Part shown: in pieces, positions 25,801-32,730 of the stretch
How the letters are laid out: each line of letters opens with the position of its first letter
How positions within the stretch are numbered: the first letter of the stretch is position 1
Assembly (NCBI GenBank): GCA_035654795.1
Contig: DASRWC010000011.1
Location: forward strand, 15,587-79,586
Length of the DNA stretch: 64,000 nucleotides
Direction: 5' to 3'
Source: JAAYLC01 sp035654795
GTDB lineage: Bacteria > Bacteroidota > Bacteroidia > Flavobacteriales > Flavobacteriaceae
Program-made: the position numbers and the translations under genes
Notes under the pieces: model-generated
What the model was told of the DNA's origin: nothing
Databases searched by the model: none
The model's input: only the letters and a program-made list of their open reading frames with translations

Positions 25801-27239
25801 AATTAATTATAACAGGAACAAAAGATCGATTACGAGCGGTTATCCTTACAGCCTCTGCTGCTGCTCTGGGATTCTTGCCTATGGCTGTTTCAGGAAGTGC
25901 AGGGGCGGAAGTGCAAAGACCTCTCGCCACAGTGGTTATTGGAGGACTTGTGAGTGCTACCATTTTGACCCTCGTGGTGCTTCCCGTGTTATATTCCATC
26001 TACGAAGGCGGCGGTTTTAAGGGGAAGCATAAAAATAGTAGAGTGAATAAAAAATTCATTTCAGTGGTTCTACTCCTTCTGTGTTTCAGCGGATATCAAG
26101 TTGTCAATGCACAAGAACAATCGCTGGAAGATCTTCAATTTTTGGCTCGTAAAAATAACCTGGGTTTAAAAGCTTTGGGTATAGAACGTGACGAAGCCAA
26201 AGCGCTCATTGGGTCTGCTTTTTCATTGGACAAAACAGAGTTGTTCTATGAATATGACGAAAACAATATTGCTCCAAATAATTTACCGCTGAGAGTGTGG
26301 GGAATCGCTCAGGATTTTTCATTTCCAACGGTATATTTCGCCGAGCGAAAGGTTCTGAAACAACAACATATGCTTCAAAACAGCTTGTTTGAATTGAAAT
26401 CTTTTATTCTTGATGGACAGGTAGCTGCGGCTTATTATCAGTTTTTGTATCAGAAAAACAAGGAAGATGTTTACGTGAAACTTGATAGTCTCTATCAAAA
26501 TTTTTCAAAGGCAGCCGACAGACGATTTGAGTTAGGTGAAACCAATTACCTGGAAAAAATAACTGCCAGAGCCAAACAACGCGAACTTCAGGCAGAATTA
26601 TCTGCAAGTTCGGAAGAGGTCATTTTAGCTCTGGAGAAATTAAAAATCTTGACACAATCTGATGGTCCCATAAAACCGAAGGTAAAAGTTTTGGAGCGAA
26701 TATTATTGGATACCTTAATGACCACAACACATCCGGGAAGCGTCCTTTATAAGAATCAAAACGAATTGTTCCGATACCGAAGCAATCTTGAGAAACAACA
26801 ATTACTTCCGGATTTTTCAATTTCCTATGGGATGGGAAGCAATCCCTCTCTGAATGAAAATCTTTACTCCTATCAAATCGGATTAAAAATCCCTCTGTTT
26901 TTTGGAGGAAAAGCTTCAAAAATAAAAGCAGCGCGTGTGGCTCAAGAAGCATCTGAAGTGCAGGCGGCAGATTTCGAGACGCAACTTTCGTCAAGGAGAA
27001 GACAACTTTTAAACGAATTGAGGAAATATGAAGAATCGCTTGCTTATTATGATGAAGAAGGAAAAGAACTTTCAGAACAGATATTACGTACAGCTACAGG
27101 AAGTTTTCAAAATGGAGAAATAGATTTCTTTCAGTACATCCAAAGTCTGGAAAACGTGTATTCCATTGAACTTCGCCGGCTAGAGAACCTTAATAATTAC
27201 AACCAAACCATAATTGCCCTTACCTATATAAATCTATAA
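22899..27239 (+). CDS. CzcA-type heavy-metal RND efflux pump fused to a TolC/CzcC-like outer-membrane protein
   Basis: 1446 residues. Residues 1-1040 are a complete HME-RND antiporter with two periplasmic porter loops and 12 TM segments. TM4 carries DFGIIIDGAVIIVE (400-413), the CzcA-type motif with two Asp and one Glu, pointing to divalent Zn/Co/Cd/Ni rather than Cu(I)/Ag(I). Residues 1049-1071 form a second signal-peptide-like segment (VNKKFISVVLLLLCFSGY, then QVVNA-QE). Residues ~1072-1446 are a TolC-family outer-membrane factor (helical repeats, LPDFSISYGMG, IGLKIPLFFGGKA). Exports metals with the adaptor encoded 7 bases downstream. The fused TolC part probably needs cleavage at 1071/1072, or separate initiation at the GTG at 26043, to reach the outer membrane. 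Confidence 0.93.
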   Translation: MLSKIIRFSINHKLIIGLFTLALIGVGIYALTQITIGAVPDVTNNQVQVITTSKNLSTQDMEQYVTYPIELEMVNLPGVKEIRSITRFGLSVVTIVFHDNMGTYLPRQLIAEKILSASEHIPEGFGTPEMAPITTGLGEIYQYTLEVEPEFKNKYSDMDLRTIQDWIVKRQLSGIPGVVEINTWGGHLKQYEVAIRTNRLNAMNITIQDVYTALEKNNSLSGGGYIERENQAYFIRGEGLVKTLEDIENIVVKNNNGIPVFIRDVAHVHFGSAVRFGAVTGNGEGEKVMGQILMLKDGDSHKIINDIKKRVELISENLPEGVYINPFLERSELLDKTTSTVAENLILGILIVIFVVVLLFGNLRSGFVVASVIPLSLLFTLSMMYLFNLDANLMSMGAIDFGIIIDGAVIIVEFVAFQIAKNSASLNALPPQEKQAAKDAITEESATTMMNAAVFGQLIILIVFIPILSLGGVEGKMFRPMALTFSFALVGAMILCFTYVPMAAALFLKPNKKEKRNFSDRLMDKIRNWYDPVIRKALRAKKLVLAVAAGILVATTFLFSGMGSEFVPQLDEGDFVIQPVLRTGTSLSNTIEITTQIEKILLENFPEVDQVVSRIGAAEVPTDPMAMEESDIVINLKPKKEWTSAKTKNELADKFKEALEVIPGMDVEFTQPIEMRFNELITGVRADIAIKIFGEDMEFLAEKANEIKNLIEDVEGADDIIVEKVIGLPEMRVAFDRAKIARFGLNTADLNDIIAMGFAGKTAGSIFEGERRYDIVLRLDEDSRKDISSLENLYVDTPSGGKVPLRELAEITYAKGAAKISRDDTKRRIVVGVNVRSRDLQSVVDDVRKRIHDNIHLPAGYTIEYGGQFENLQSAKLRLFIAVPVALVLIFILLYFAFHSVKKALIIYAVIPLAAVGGVLLLWLRDMPFSISAGVGFIALFGIAVLNGIVLLEHFKELKASGLTDPEELIITGTKDRLRAVILTASAAALGFLPMAVSGSAGAEVQRPLATVVIGGLVSATILTLVVLPVLYSIYEGGGFKGKHKNSRVNKKFISVVLLLLCFSGYQVVNAQEQSLEDLQFLARKNNLGLKALGIERDEAKALIGSAFSLDKTELFYEYDENNIAPNNLPLRVWGIAQDFSFPTVYFAERKVLKQQHMLQNSLFELKSFILDGQVAAAYYQFLYQKNKEDVYVKLDSLYQNFSKAADRRFELGETNYLEKITARAKQRELQAELSASSEEVILALEKLKILTQSDGPIKPKVKVLERILLDTLMTTTHPGSVLYKNQNELFRYRSNLEKQQLLPDFSISYGMGSNPSLNENLYSYQIGLKIPLFFGGKASKIKAARVAQEASEVQAADFETQLSSRRRQLLNELRKYEESLAYYDEEGKELSEQILRTATGSFQNGEIDFFQYIQSLENVYSIELRRLENLNNYNQTIIALTYINL

Positions 27240-27246
27240 TAAGAAG

Positions 27247-28395
27247 ATGAAAAATTTTTTATATATCGTTTTTGCTTTATTGCTTGTCAATTGCGGAAAA
27301 CAACAAACTGCTGAAGAGTTGACCCCACACGGGAAAGATGTAGATGAAGAGATTATTGTTGTGACCAAAGCTCAATTTTTATCGGCTAAGATGACGCTTG
27401 GAACTTTTGAAGAGAAGCCTTTTGCAGAATTTGTTCGCGCAAACGGGATAATCAATGTTCCTCCTCAAAACCGAGCTATAATCAGTGCATTTGCCGGAGG
27501 GTTTGTAAAAGATCTGCCGGTTCAAGTGGGAGCTGCCATAGCCAAAGGACAACGTATCGTCACTCTTGAAAATCCGGAATTTATAGTACTCCAGCAACAG
27601 TATGTAGAACTTGCCGAACAATTGAACTACTTAAAATCTGAATATGAACGGCAGCAGGTCATGTTAAACGAGAAAATAACGTCGCAGAAAAGTTTTTTAA
27701 AATCTGAAAGTGATTACAAATCTGCTCTGGCCAGAGTGAACAGTTTGAAAAAGAATCTGGAGATGTTGAATATAAGTCCGACTGCTGCAGCAAATGGACT
27801 TATCACTTCAAATGCGGGTATTTCCAGCCCAATTTCCGGGTATGTTACCAATGTTTGGGTTATTCGTGGCGCCTATGTTTCTCCCTCAGATCCTGTGATG
27901 GAGGTGGTCAATACAGATGAAATTCTTCTAGAGCTGAAAGTTTTTGAAAAAGATTTAATGCAGGTCGAAAAGGAACAAGAAATTCTTTTTCGAATTCCTG
28001 AAGTTTCTAAAGAAATTTTTCACGGAACAGTTACGTTGATAGGAACCTCAATCGATTCCAATTCCAGAATGGCCACGGTTTTAGGAAAGATCCGCAATAA
28101 AGAGAATTATAACTTTTCTACCGGAATGTTTGTAGAAGCTGATATTGTTACTTCGGAAATAACCTATAATGCCATCCCGGAAAATGCAGTGGTAGAATTT
28201 GAAGGAGAAAATTACGTTTTGGTTTTACAGAAGGAAGAAAATGATTCCTATCAATTTTTACCGATGAAAGTCACTGTTGGTGCCTCTTATAAAGGCTATG
28301 TGATTATTGAAAATGACAAGGATTTTGGTCCCGATGCAAAAATCTTAACAAAAGGAGGCTTTGTATTGCTTAAAGAAGGCGGCGGGGACCACTAA
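27247..28395 (+). CDS. CzcB/CusB-type periplasmic adaptor of the metal efflux pump
   Basis: 382-residue membrane-fusion protein bridging the RND pump and the outer-membrane factor. Lipoprotein signal with LLVNCGK (Cys16). Order: beta-barrel/lipoyl half motif (RAIISAFAGGFVKDLPVQVGAAIAKGQ), alpha-helical hairpin (~115-175), second lipoyl half (GISSPISGYVTNVWVIRGAYV) and a C-terminal beta-barrel/MP domain. Last gene of the locus, ending before a strong terminator. Confidence 0.9.
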   Translation: MKNFLYIVFALLLVNCGKQQTAEELTPHGKDVDEEIIVVTKAQFLSAKMTLGTFEEKPFAEFVRANGIINVPPQNRAIISAFAGGFVKDLPVQVGAAIAKGQRIVTLENPEFIVLQQQYVELAEQLNYLKSEYERQQVMLNEKITSQKSFLKSESDYKSALARVNSLKKNLEMLNISPTAAANGLITSNAGISSPISGYVTNVWVIRGAYVSPSDPVMEVVNTDEILLELKVFEKDLMQVEKEQEILFRIPEVSKEIFHGTVTLIGTSIDSNSRMATVLGKIRNKENYNFSTGMFVEADIVTSEITYNAIPENAVVEFEGENYVLVLQKEENDSYQFLPMKVTVGASYKGYVIIENDKDFGPDAKILTKGGFVLLKEGGGDH

Positions 28396-28438
28396 TTTTT
28401 CGTAAATAAAAATTTGATGTTTAAAAATGCCCGAAGAT

Positions 28439-28482
28439 CCGGCTGTTGATATGGATTTCTCTCATCAACAGCCGGTTTTTTT
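28439..28482 (+). terminator. Strong rho-independent terminator of the metal-efflux operon
   Basis: Perfect 12-bp stem CCGGCTGTTGAT/ATCAACAGCCGG (28439-28450 with 28464-28475), 13-nt loop, then seven T residues (28476-28482). The U-run runs into the stop codon of the convergent DsrE-like gene. Confidence 0.92.
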
Positions 28483-28867
28483 ATAATCTCAATTGAAGAT
28501 AACCTTTTTGCTGAAGACGTAATGCATCGGTAAATGCATTTTCCACCACTTCCATACGTTCAGGAATGTCAGTTTTTTTAAGTCCTAGTTTCTGCATAGA
28601 CAGTTTGCAAACAGCCAATTCTACCTTGTATTTCATAGCATAATCTCTGAAAGTTTGTAGCTTGTCGTCATTTAATTCTCGTAATGCCGGACCATAAAAA
28701 ACGATGCGGAAATGTCCGTCTCGAAATTCAGATGTGGCTACTTGCATTACAGCATCTGCCATATTGAGATCTGACATAAGTATCACATAATCCGTTGTCG
28801 CACTTTTTTCCTGGGCAAATATTCCAAGATTCATTAGCAGCAAACAGAAGAATAAAATCTTTCTCAT
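28481..28867 (-). CDS. Exported DsrE-like protein (paralog 2)
   Basis: 128 residues. Signal peptide MRKILFFCLLLMNLGIFAQ is followed by a DsrE/DsrF-like alpha/beta domain: YVILMSDLNMADAVMQVA, FRIVFYGPALREL and VELAVCKLSMQKLGL. Cys87 lies where DsrE proteins carry their conserved Cys. It ends LQQKGYLQLRL. It shares layout and tail with the gene immediately upstream (10-base gap), so the two are tandem paralogs in one transcript. DsrE domains handle persulfide or thiol groups in the cytoplasm; this version is exported, so its role is unknown. Confidence 0.75.
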   Translation of the reverse strand: MRKILFFCLLLMNLGIFAQEKSATTDYVILMSDLNMADAVMQVATSEFRDGHFRIVFYGPALRELNDDKLQTFRDYAMKYKVELAVCKLSMQKLGLKKTDIPERMEVVENAFTDALRLQQKGYLQLRL

Positions 28868-28877
28868 ATTGCCATTT

Positions 28878-29312
28878 TTAAAGAGTGAGACTTAAGAAAC
28901 CTTTATTCTGCATTTGCAGATCATGCAAAACAGCATTGTCAATAATTTTAACGGTATCTTCAAAAGGAGATGAATCTACCTTAAAGGCTTTTAAAGAATA
29001 ACCGCAAATAAGCAAATTCACCTTATGATCTCCCGCATTCTTAATCATCTCTTCAATTTCTGTCGGTTTTATATCTTTTACCGCATCACCATAAATTACT
29101 AAATCAAATTGACCGAACTCTTTTTCTTTTCCGGCCAGGGTTTTGGCGGTCATAAAAATTGAGGGAAGTTGTTCTAAATTCTTTGTGAGAACAACATAAT
29201 TAAATGTCTTTTCGTTTTCTACAGAAACGGTTTGCGCAGAGAGCATTTTTACTTGAGCATTTCCTGAGATGCATACCAAAAAGAACAACAATGTGCTGAT
29301 AAAGGTTTTCAT
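28878..29312 (-). CDS. Exported DsrE-like protein (paralog 1)
   Basis: 144 residues with signal peptide MKTFISTLLFFLVCISGNAQ and a DsrE-like domain: FNYVVLTKNLEQLPSIFMTA, FDLVIYGDAVKDI and VNLLICGYSLKAF. Cys103 aligns with Cys87 of the downstream paralog and the C-termini are alike (LQMQNKGFLSLTL). Divergent from the universal stress protein gene across a 168-bp region holding an FNR/CRP-like palindrome. The pairing suggests a role under low-oxygen or redox stress; the biochemical role is not known. Confidence 0.75.
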   Translation of the reverse strand: MKTFISTLLFFLVCISGNAQVKMLSAQTVSVENEKTFNYVVLTKNLEQLPSIFMTAKTLAGKEKEFGQFDLVIYGDAVKDIKPTEIEEMIKNAGDHKVNLLICGYSLKAFKVDSSPFEDTVKIIDNAVLHDLQMQNKGFLSLTL

Positions 29313-29339
29313 ATATCTATTGAGTTTAATAATAATTTT

Positions 29340-29347
29340 CGAAGATA
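29340..29347 (-). promoter_or_regulatory. Predicted -7 box of the DsrE-like pair
   Basis: The minus strand reads TATCTTCG (one mismatch to TAnnTTTG) with a TTG 18 bases upstream. It lies 27 bases before the ATG at 29312. Confidence 0.4.
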
Positions 29348-29393
29348 CTAATAGTATTTAAACCACAAGGATTGACCAAAACGGTTTTTGAGC

Positions 29394-29405
29394 TGATTTA
29401 AATCA
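29394..29405. promoter_or_regulatory. FNR/CRP-family binding site candidate between dsrE-like and usp genes
   Basis: TGATTTAAATCA is a perfect 12-base palindrome with the TGA-N6-TCA core of CRP/FNR sites; four of five bases on each side match the FNR half sites. Its centre (29399.5) is about 42-43 bases upstream of the start predicted from the usp -7 box, the classic class II activator position. It is about 65 bases upstream of the start predicted for the divergent DsrE pair. Confidence 0.6.
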
Positions 29406-29428
29406 TTTTCAAAGACCTGAGAAAAGAA

Positions 29429-29436
29429 TATATTTG
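29429..29436 (+). promoter_or_regulatory. Predicted -7 box of the universal stress protein gene
   Basis: TATATTTG matches TAnnTTTG exactly. No good -33 TTG is present, as expected for an activator-dependent promoter. Confidence 0.55.
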
Positions 29437-29480
29437 ATTCTTCAAAAAGTAAATTAAAAATCAACCCAAAATCCTTATCC

Positions 29481-30320
29481 ATGATTAAAAAAATATTAGT
29501 TCCGACAGATTTTTCCAAATCCTCAGAAAATGCGCTGGAGGTGGCAGCGGCCATTGCTAAACATCACGATGCTGAAATCATTCTTCTTCATATGATGGGT
29601 CTTGCTGACGGTATGGCAACAAAAAGTGATCAGCAAGAAGTTTTTAAAGCTTTATATTTCATGCGCTATGCCGAGCAACAATTTCAAAAATTGATGGAGA
29701 AAGAATACCTGCAAGGTGTTCAGATAACTGATACTGTTCACAACTATGTAAATTTTAGCGAGATCAACACGGTATCCAGAGAGGTGGGCGCACATCTTAT
29801 AGTTATGGGATCACACGGGGCAACCGGATTAAAAGAAGTTTTTGTGGGAAGTAACACAGAAAAAGTGGTACGCACATCAGATGTTCCTGTACTTGTAATT
29901 AAACATCAAACAACCAATTTCACCCCAAAATTGGGAGTTTTTGCTTGTGATTTTCAATCTGCGGCCGTAGGACCCTACAAACGAGCCAAAAGAATGTTTG
30001 AACTTCTCGGTCTTGAGATGCAACTTCTATATATCAATCTGGCAGGAGATTTTAGAAGCACACGTGAAATTGAAAAACGAATTATTAAGTTCTTGACCGA
30101 TGCCGGCGAGGACAATCCGGTAATGACTGCAAATAAAGTTATTCAATATAACGACTACTCCGTAGAAGCCGGAATTTTCGCTTACAGTCAAGTAGCAAAT
30201 GCCGATTTGATTGCCTTACCCACAGCAGGACGTCAAGGATTAGCACATTTCTTCTCCGGAAGTATTGGAGAAGACGTAGTGAATCATTCAGATTTACCGG
30301 TGATGACTTTCCGCGTTTAA
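29481..30320 (+). CDS. Tandem-domain universal stress protein
   Basis: 279 residues, cytoplasmic, two UspA domains (~1-140 and ~150-279). Domain 1 starts KKILVPTDFSKSSENALEVA and keeps the ATP-binding pattern G-2x-G-9x-G-S in GSHGATGLKEVFVGS. Domain 2 ends LPTAGRQGLAHFFSGSIGED with a shortened variant of that loop. Such proteins respond to energy or oxygen limitation. The upstream FNR/CRP-like palindrome supports anaerobic induction here. Single gene ending in a strong terminator. Confidence 0.9.
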   Translation: MIKKILVPTDFSKSSENALEVAAAIAKHHDAEIILLHMMGLADGMATKSDQQEVFKALYFMRYAEQQFQKLMEKEYLQGVQITDTVHNYVNFSEINTVSREVGAHLIVMGSHGATGLKEVFVGSNTEKVVRTSDVPVLVIKHQTTNFTPKLGVFACDFQSAAVGPYKRAKRMFELLGLEMQLLYINLAGDFRSTREIEKRIIKFLTDAGEDNPVMTANKVIQYNDYSVEAGIFAYSQVANADLIALPTAGRQGLAHFFSGSIGEDVVNHSDLPVMTFRV

Positions 30321-30341
30321 ATGTTTGTTTAATGGTGAAAA

Positions 30342-30377
30342 AAACCGTCTCAGTTCATAACCGGAGGCGGTTTTTTT
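30342..30377 (+). terminator. Rho-independent terminator of the usp gene
   Basis: 10-bp stem AAACCGTCTC/GAGGCGGTTT with one G-U pair (30342-30351 with 30364-30373) and a run of seven T residues (30371-30377). Confidence 0.88.
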
Positions 30378-30593
30378 ATGCAGAGCTCACAAGCTTTGAT
30401 GGCTAACACGTCTTCTTCCCTAATAGATTTCCAAAGAAACAAAACTCTATAGGAAATCTAACTCTAAGCGATAATGGAAGGAGAGCGTAAATACTTAATT
30501 TTTCTCTACCATCGGCATTTCCAAAAGTTTTTATAATTCATCAAAAGAACCTGCTTTACCTTTAATTTTCTGACTATTATCCCGAAAAAAGCG
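30378..30593 (+). other. Non-coding stretch upstream of typA
   Basis: The 312-base gap 30321-30632 holds the usp terminator at its left and the typA promoter and ribosome-binding site at its right. The roughly 215 bases between show no convincing coding frame, repeat or RNA structure. Confidence 0.5.
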
Positions 30594-30623
30594 TATTTTT
30601 GCACCCTCAAAAAATTTAAGGAG
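30594..30623 (+). promoter_or_regulatory. typA promoter -7 box and Shine-Dalgarno site
   Basis: TATTTTTG (30594-30601) followed by CACCC, then an unusually clear AAGGAG (30618-30623) nine bases before the ATG at 30633. Most genes in this window lack such a site. Confidence 0.65.
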
Positions 30624-30632
30624 CTTTCCTAT

Positions 30633-32420
30633 ATGAAAATTAAAAACATCGCCATTATCGCCCACGTTGACCACGGGAAAACAACCCTTGTGGACAAGAT
30701 CATGAACTTTTGTAAAAAATCAGGATATGATGCTGCTGAAGAAGCGCATCTGGATAACGAAGATCTGGAACGGGAACGCGGGATAACCATTACGGCAAAA
30801 AACGTATCGGTTACGTATAAAGGCACTAAAATCAACATCATCGATACTCCCGGTCACGCCGATTTTGGAGGCGAAGTAGAGCGTGTGTTGAATATGGCAG
30901 ACGGGGTACTGCTTTTGGTTGATGCGTTTGAAGGTCCTATGCCGCAAACACGTTTTGTACTTCAAAAAGCATTAGCACTCGGTAAAAAACCTTGTGTGGT
31001 AATTAACAAAGTAGATAAAGAAAATTGTACCCCTGATGAGGTCCATGAAGCCGTATTTGATTTAATGTTTGATTTGGGAGCGGAAGAGTGGCAGCTGGAT
31101 TTTCCGGCTGTTTACGGTTCGGCTAAGCAAATGTGGATGAGTGAAGACTGGAGAAAACCTACAGATTCTCTAGAGCCGCTTCTGGATATGGTTCTTGAGC
31201 ATATTCCTTCGCCCAAGGTGGAAGAAGGAAGCGTGCAAATGCTCATTACATCGCTCGATTATTCTTCCTATACCGGAAGGATAGCTATTGGCAGACTTCA
31301 ACGCGGAACTTTAAAAGAAGGAATGCCTATTTCCTTAGTTAAACGAGACGGAACCATTGTGAAATCTCGCATTAAGGAACTTCACACCTTTGAAGGAATG
31401 GGACGCAAAAAAGTTTCTCAGGTTGAAGCCGGCGATATTTGCGCGCTAGTTGGTCTTGAAAGTTTTGACATTGGAGATACGGTTGCCGATGCCAATGAAC
31501 CCGAAGCACTGGCTACAATTGCCATTGACGAACCCACAATGAGCATGCTTTTTACCATTAATGATTCGCCTTTTTTCGGAAAAGACGGAAAGTATGTAAC
31601 ATCGCGCCACATTAAAGAACGTCTGGAAAAAGAACTTGAAAAAAACCTGGCGCTGCGAGTGGAGGAGACAGATAGTGCCGATAAGTTTATGGTTTATGGG
31701 CGCGGGGTGCTCCATCTTTCAGTATTGATTGAAACCATGCGTCGTGAAGGTTATGAAGTACAAATTGGGCAGCCACAAGTTATCATTAAGGAAATTGACG
31801 GTGTAGAATGTGAGCCTGTAGAAGAAATGACCATAGATCTTCCGGAAGAGGTGAGCGGTACAGCCATTAATATGGTGACCATAAGAAAAGGGGAGATGAT
31901 CAGCATGGAAAATAAAGGCGAACGTATGGTTTGTAAATTCATCATACCTTCCCGTGGAATCATCGGCCTTCGAAATCAGATTTTGACTGCTACTGCCGGA
32001 GAAGCTATAATGACCCATAGATTCCTGGAATATCAACCAATGAAAGGAGGAATTCCGCAAAGACAGAACGGAAGCTTGGTATCCATGGAAACCGGAACTG
32101 CCATTCCGTATTCTATCGATAAACTTCAGGAACGCGGACGTTTTTTTGTAGATCCGGGAGAAGAAATTTATGAAGGACAAGTGATTGGAGAAAACAGCAG
32201 GCATGAAGACATGGTGGTGAACGTTACCAAAACAAAAAAGCTGACCAACGTGAGAGCTTCCGGTTCTGATGATAAAGCCCGTATTGTTCCGGCAATAAAA
32301 TTTTCATTGGAAGAAGCCCTGGAATATATTCAGAAAGACGAATATGTAGAGGTAACTCCGAAAAATCTGCGTCTGAGAAAAATTCTACTAAAAGAAACCG
32401 ATAGAAAACGAAGCAAATAA
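30633..32420 (+). CDS. typA: Ribosome-associated GTPase TypA/BipA
   Basis: 595-residue translational GTPase that binds ribosomes and supports subunit assembly and stress or cold growth. G1 is HVDHGKT (11-17), switch region ERERGITI, G3 DTPGHADF, G4 NKVD. These are followed by EF-G-like domains II, III and V and the TypA-specific C-terminal domain (GIIGLRNQILTATAGEAIM). Full length. Single gene with promoter, clear ribosome-binding site and terminator. Confidence 0.97.
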   Translation: MKIKNIAIIAHVDHGKTTLVDKIMNFCKKSGYDAAEEAHLDNEDLERERGITITAKNVSVTYKGTKINIIDTPGHADFGGEVERVLNMADGVLLLVDAFEGPMPQTRFVLQKALALGKKPCVVINKVDKENCTPDEVHEAVFDLMFDLGAEEWQLDFPAVYGSAKQMWMSEDWRKPTDSLEPLLDMVLEHIPSPKVEEGSVQMLITSLDYSSYTGRIAIGRLQRGTLKEGMPISLVKRDGTIVKSRIKELHTFEGMGRKKVSQVEAGDICALVGLESFDIGDTVADANEPEALATIAIDEPTMSMLFTINDSPFFGKDGKYVTSRHIKERLEKELEKNLALRVEETDSADKFMVYGRGVLHLSVLIETMRREGYEVQIGQPQVIIKEIDGVECEPVEEMTIDLPEEVSGTAINMVTIRKGEMISMENKGERMVCKFIIPSRGIIGLRNQILTATAGEAIMTHRFLEYQPMKGGIPQRQNGSLVSMETGTAIPYSIDKLQERGRFFVDPGEEIYEGQVIGENSRHEDMVVNVTKTKKLTNVRASGSDDKARIVPAIKFSLEEALEYIQKDEYVEVTPKNLRLRKILLKETDRKRSK

Positions 32421-32447
32421 TTGCTCTTTAAATAAATTATTAAAAGT

Positions 32448-32479
32448 TGAGGTTCGGTTACCGGACCTCATGCTTTTTT
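32448..32479 (+). terminator. Rho-independent terminator of typA
   Basis: 10-bp stem TGAGGTTCGG/CCGGACCTCA (32448-32457 with 32461-32470, one T-G pair, 3-nt loop), followed by six T residues (32474-32479). Confidence 0.88.
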
Positions 32480-32529
32480 AGTTTCTTTGTAACTTCTTCT
32501 TTTTAAGGGAGAAACTAAACCGGATAATT

Positions 32530-32730
32530 ATGTACTTTCTTTATTTTGATCCCGGACTCGGAGCTATGATTGTTCAGGCTGTGGTAGCGGCAGCGGCGGG
32601 GGTATTGCTTTTTTCTAAAAACGTGATGTACAAGGTAAAATCGATTTTGGGGCTAACCAAAAAAGAAGATAACTTGTATGATTCGATTGATATAGAAGAA
32701 AAAGATACCAAAACTCATGATAAAGACTGA
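32530..32730 (+). CDS. Small single-pass membrane protein
   Basis: 66 residues. Starts MYFLYFDPGLGAMIVQAVVAAAAGVLLF, one transmembrane helix (~10-28), followed by a charged cytoplasmic tail ending EEKDTKTHDKD. Its last 14 bases overlap the start of the methyltransferase gene, so the two are translationally coupled. The FDPGLG-M start is a recurring feature of small proteins beside such methyltransferase or surface-glycan genes. It may anchor the partner to the membrane; that is inference. Confidence 0.7.
   Translation: MYFLYFDPGLGAMIVQAVVAAAAGVLLFSKNVMYKVKSILGLTKKEDNLYDSIDIEEKDTKTHDKD

Noticed and set aside
31719..32204. 161-codon minus-strand frame inside typA
   Set aside because: Shadow of a canonical housekeeping gene, no recognisable domain.
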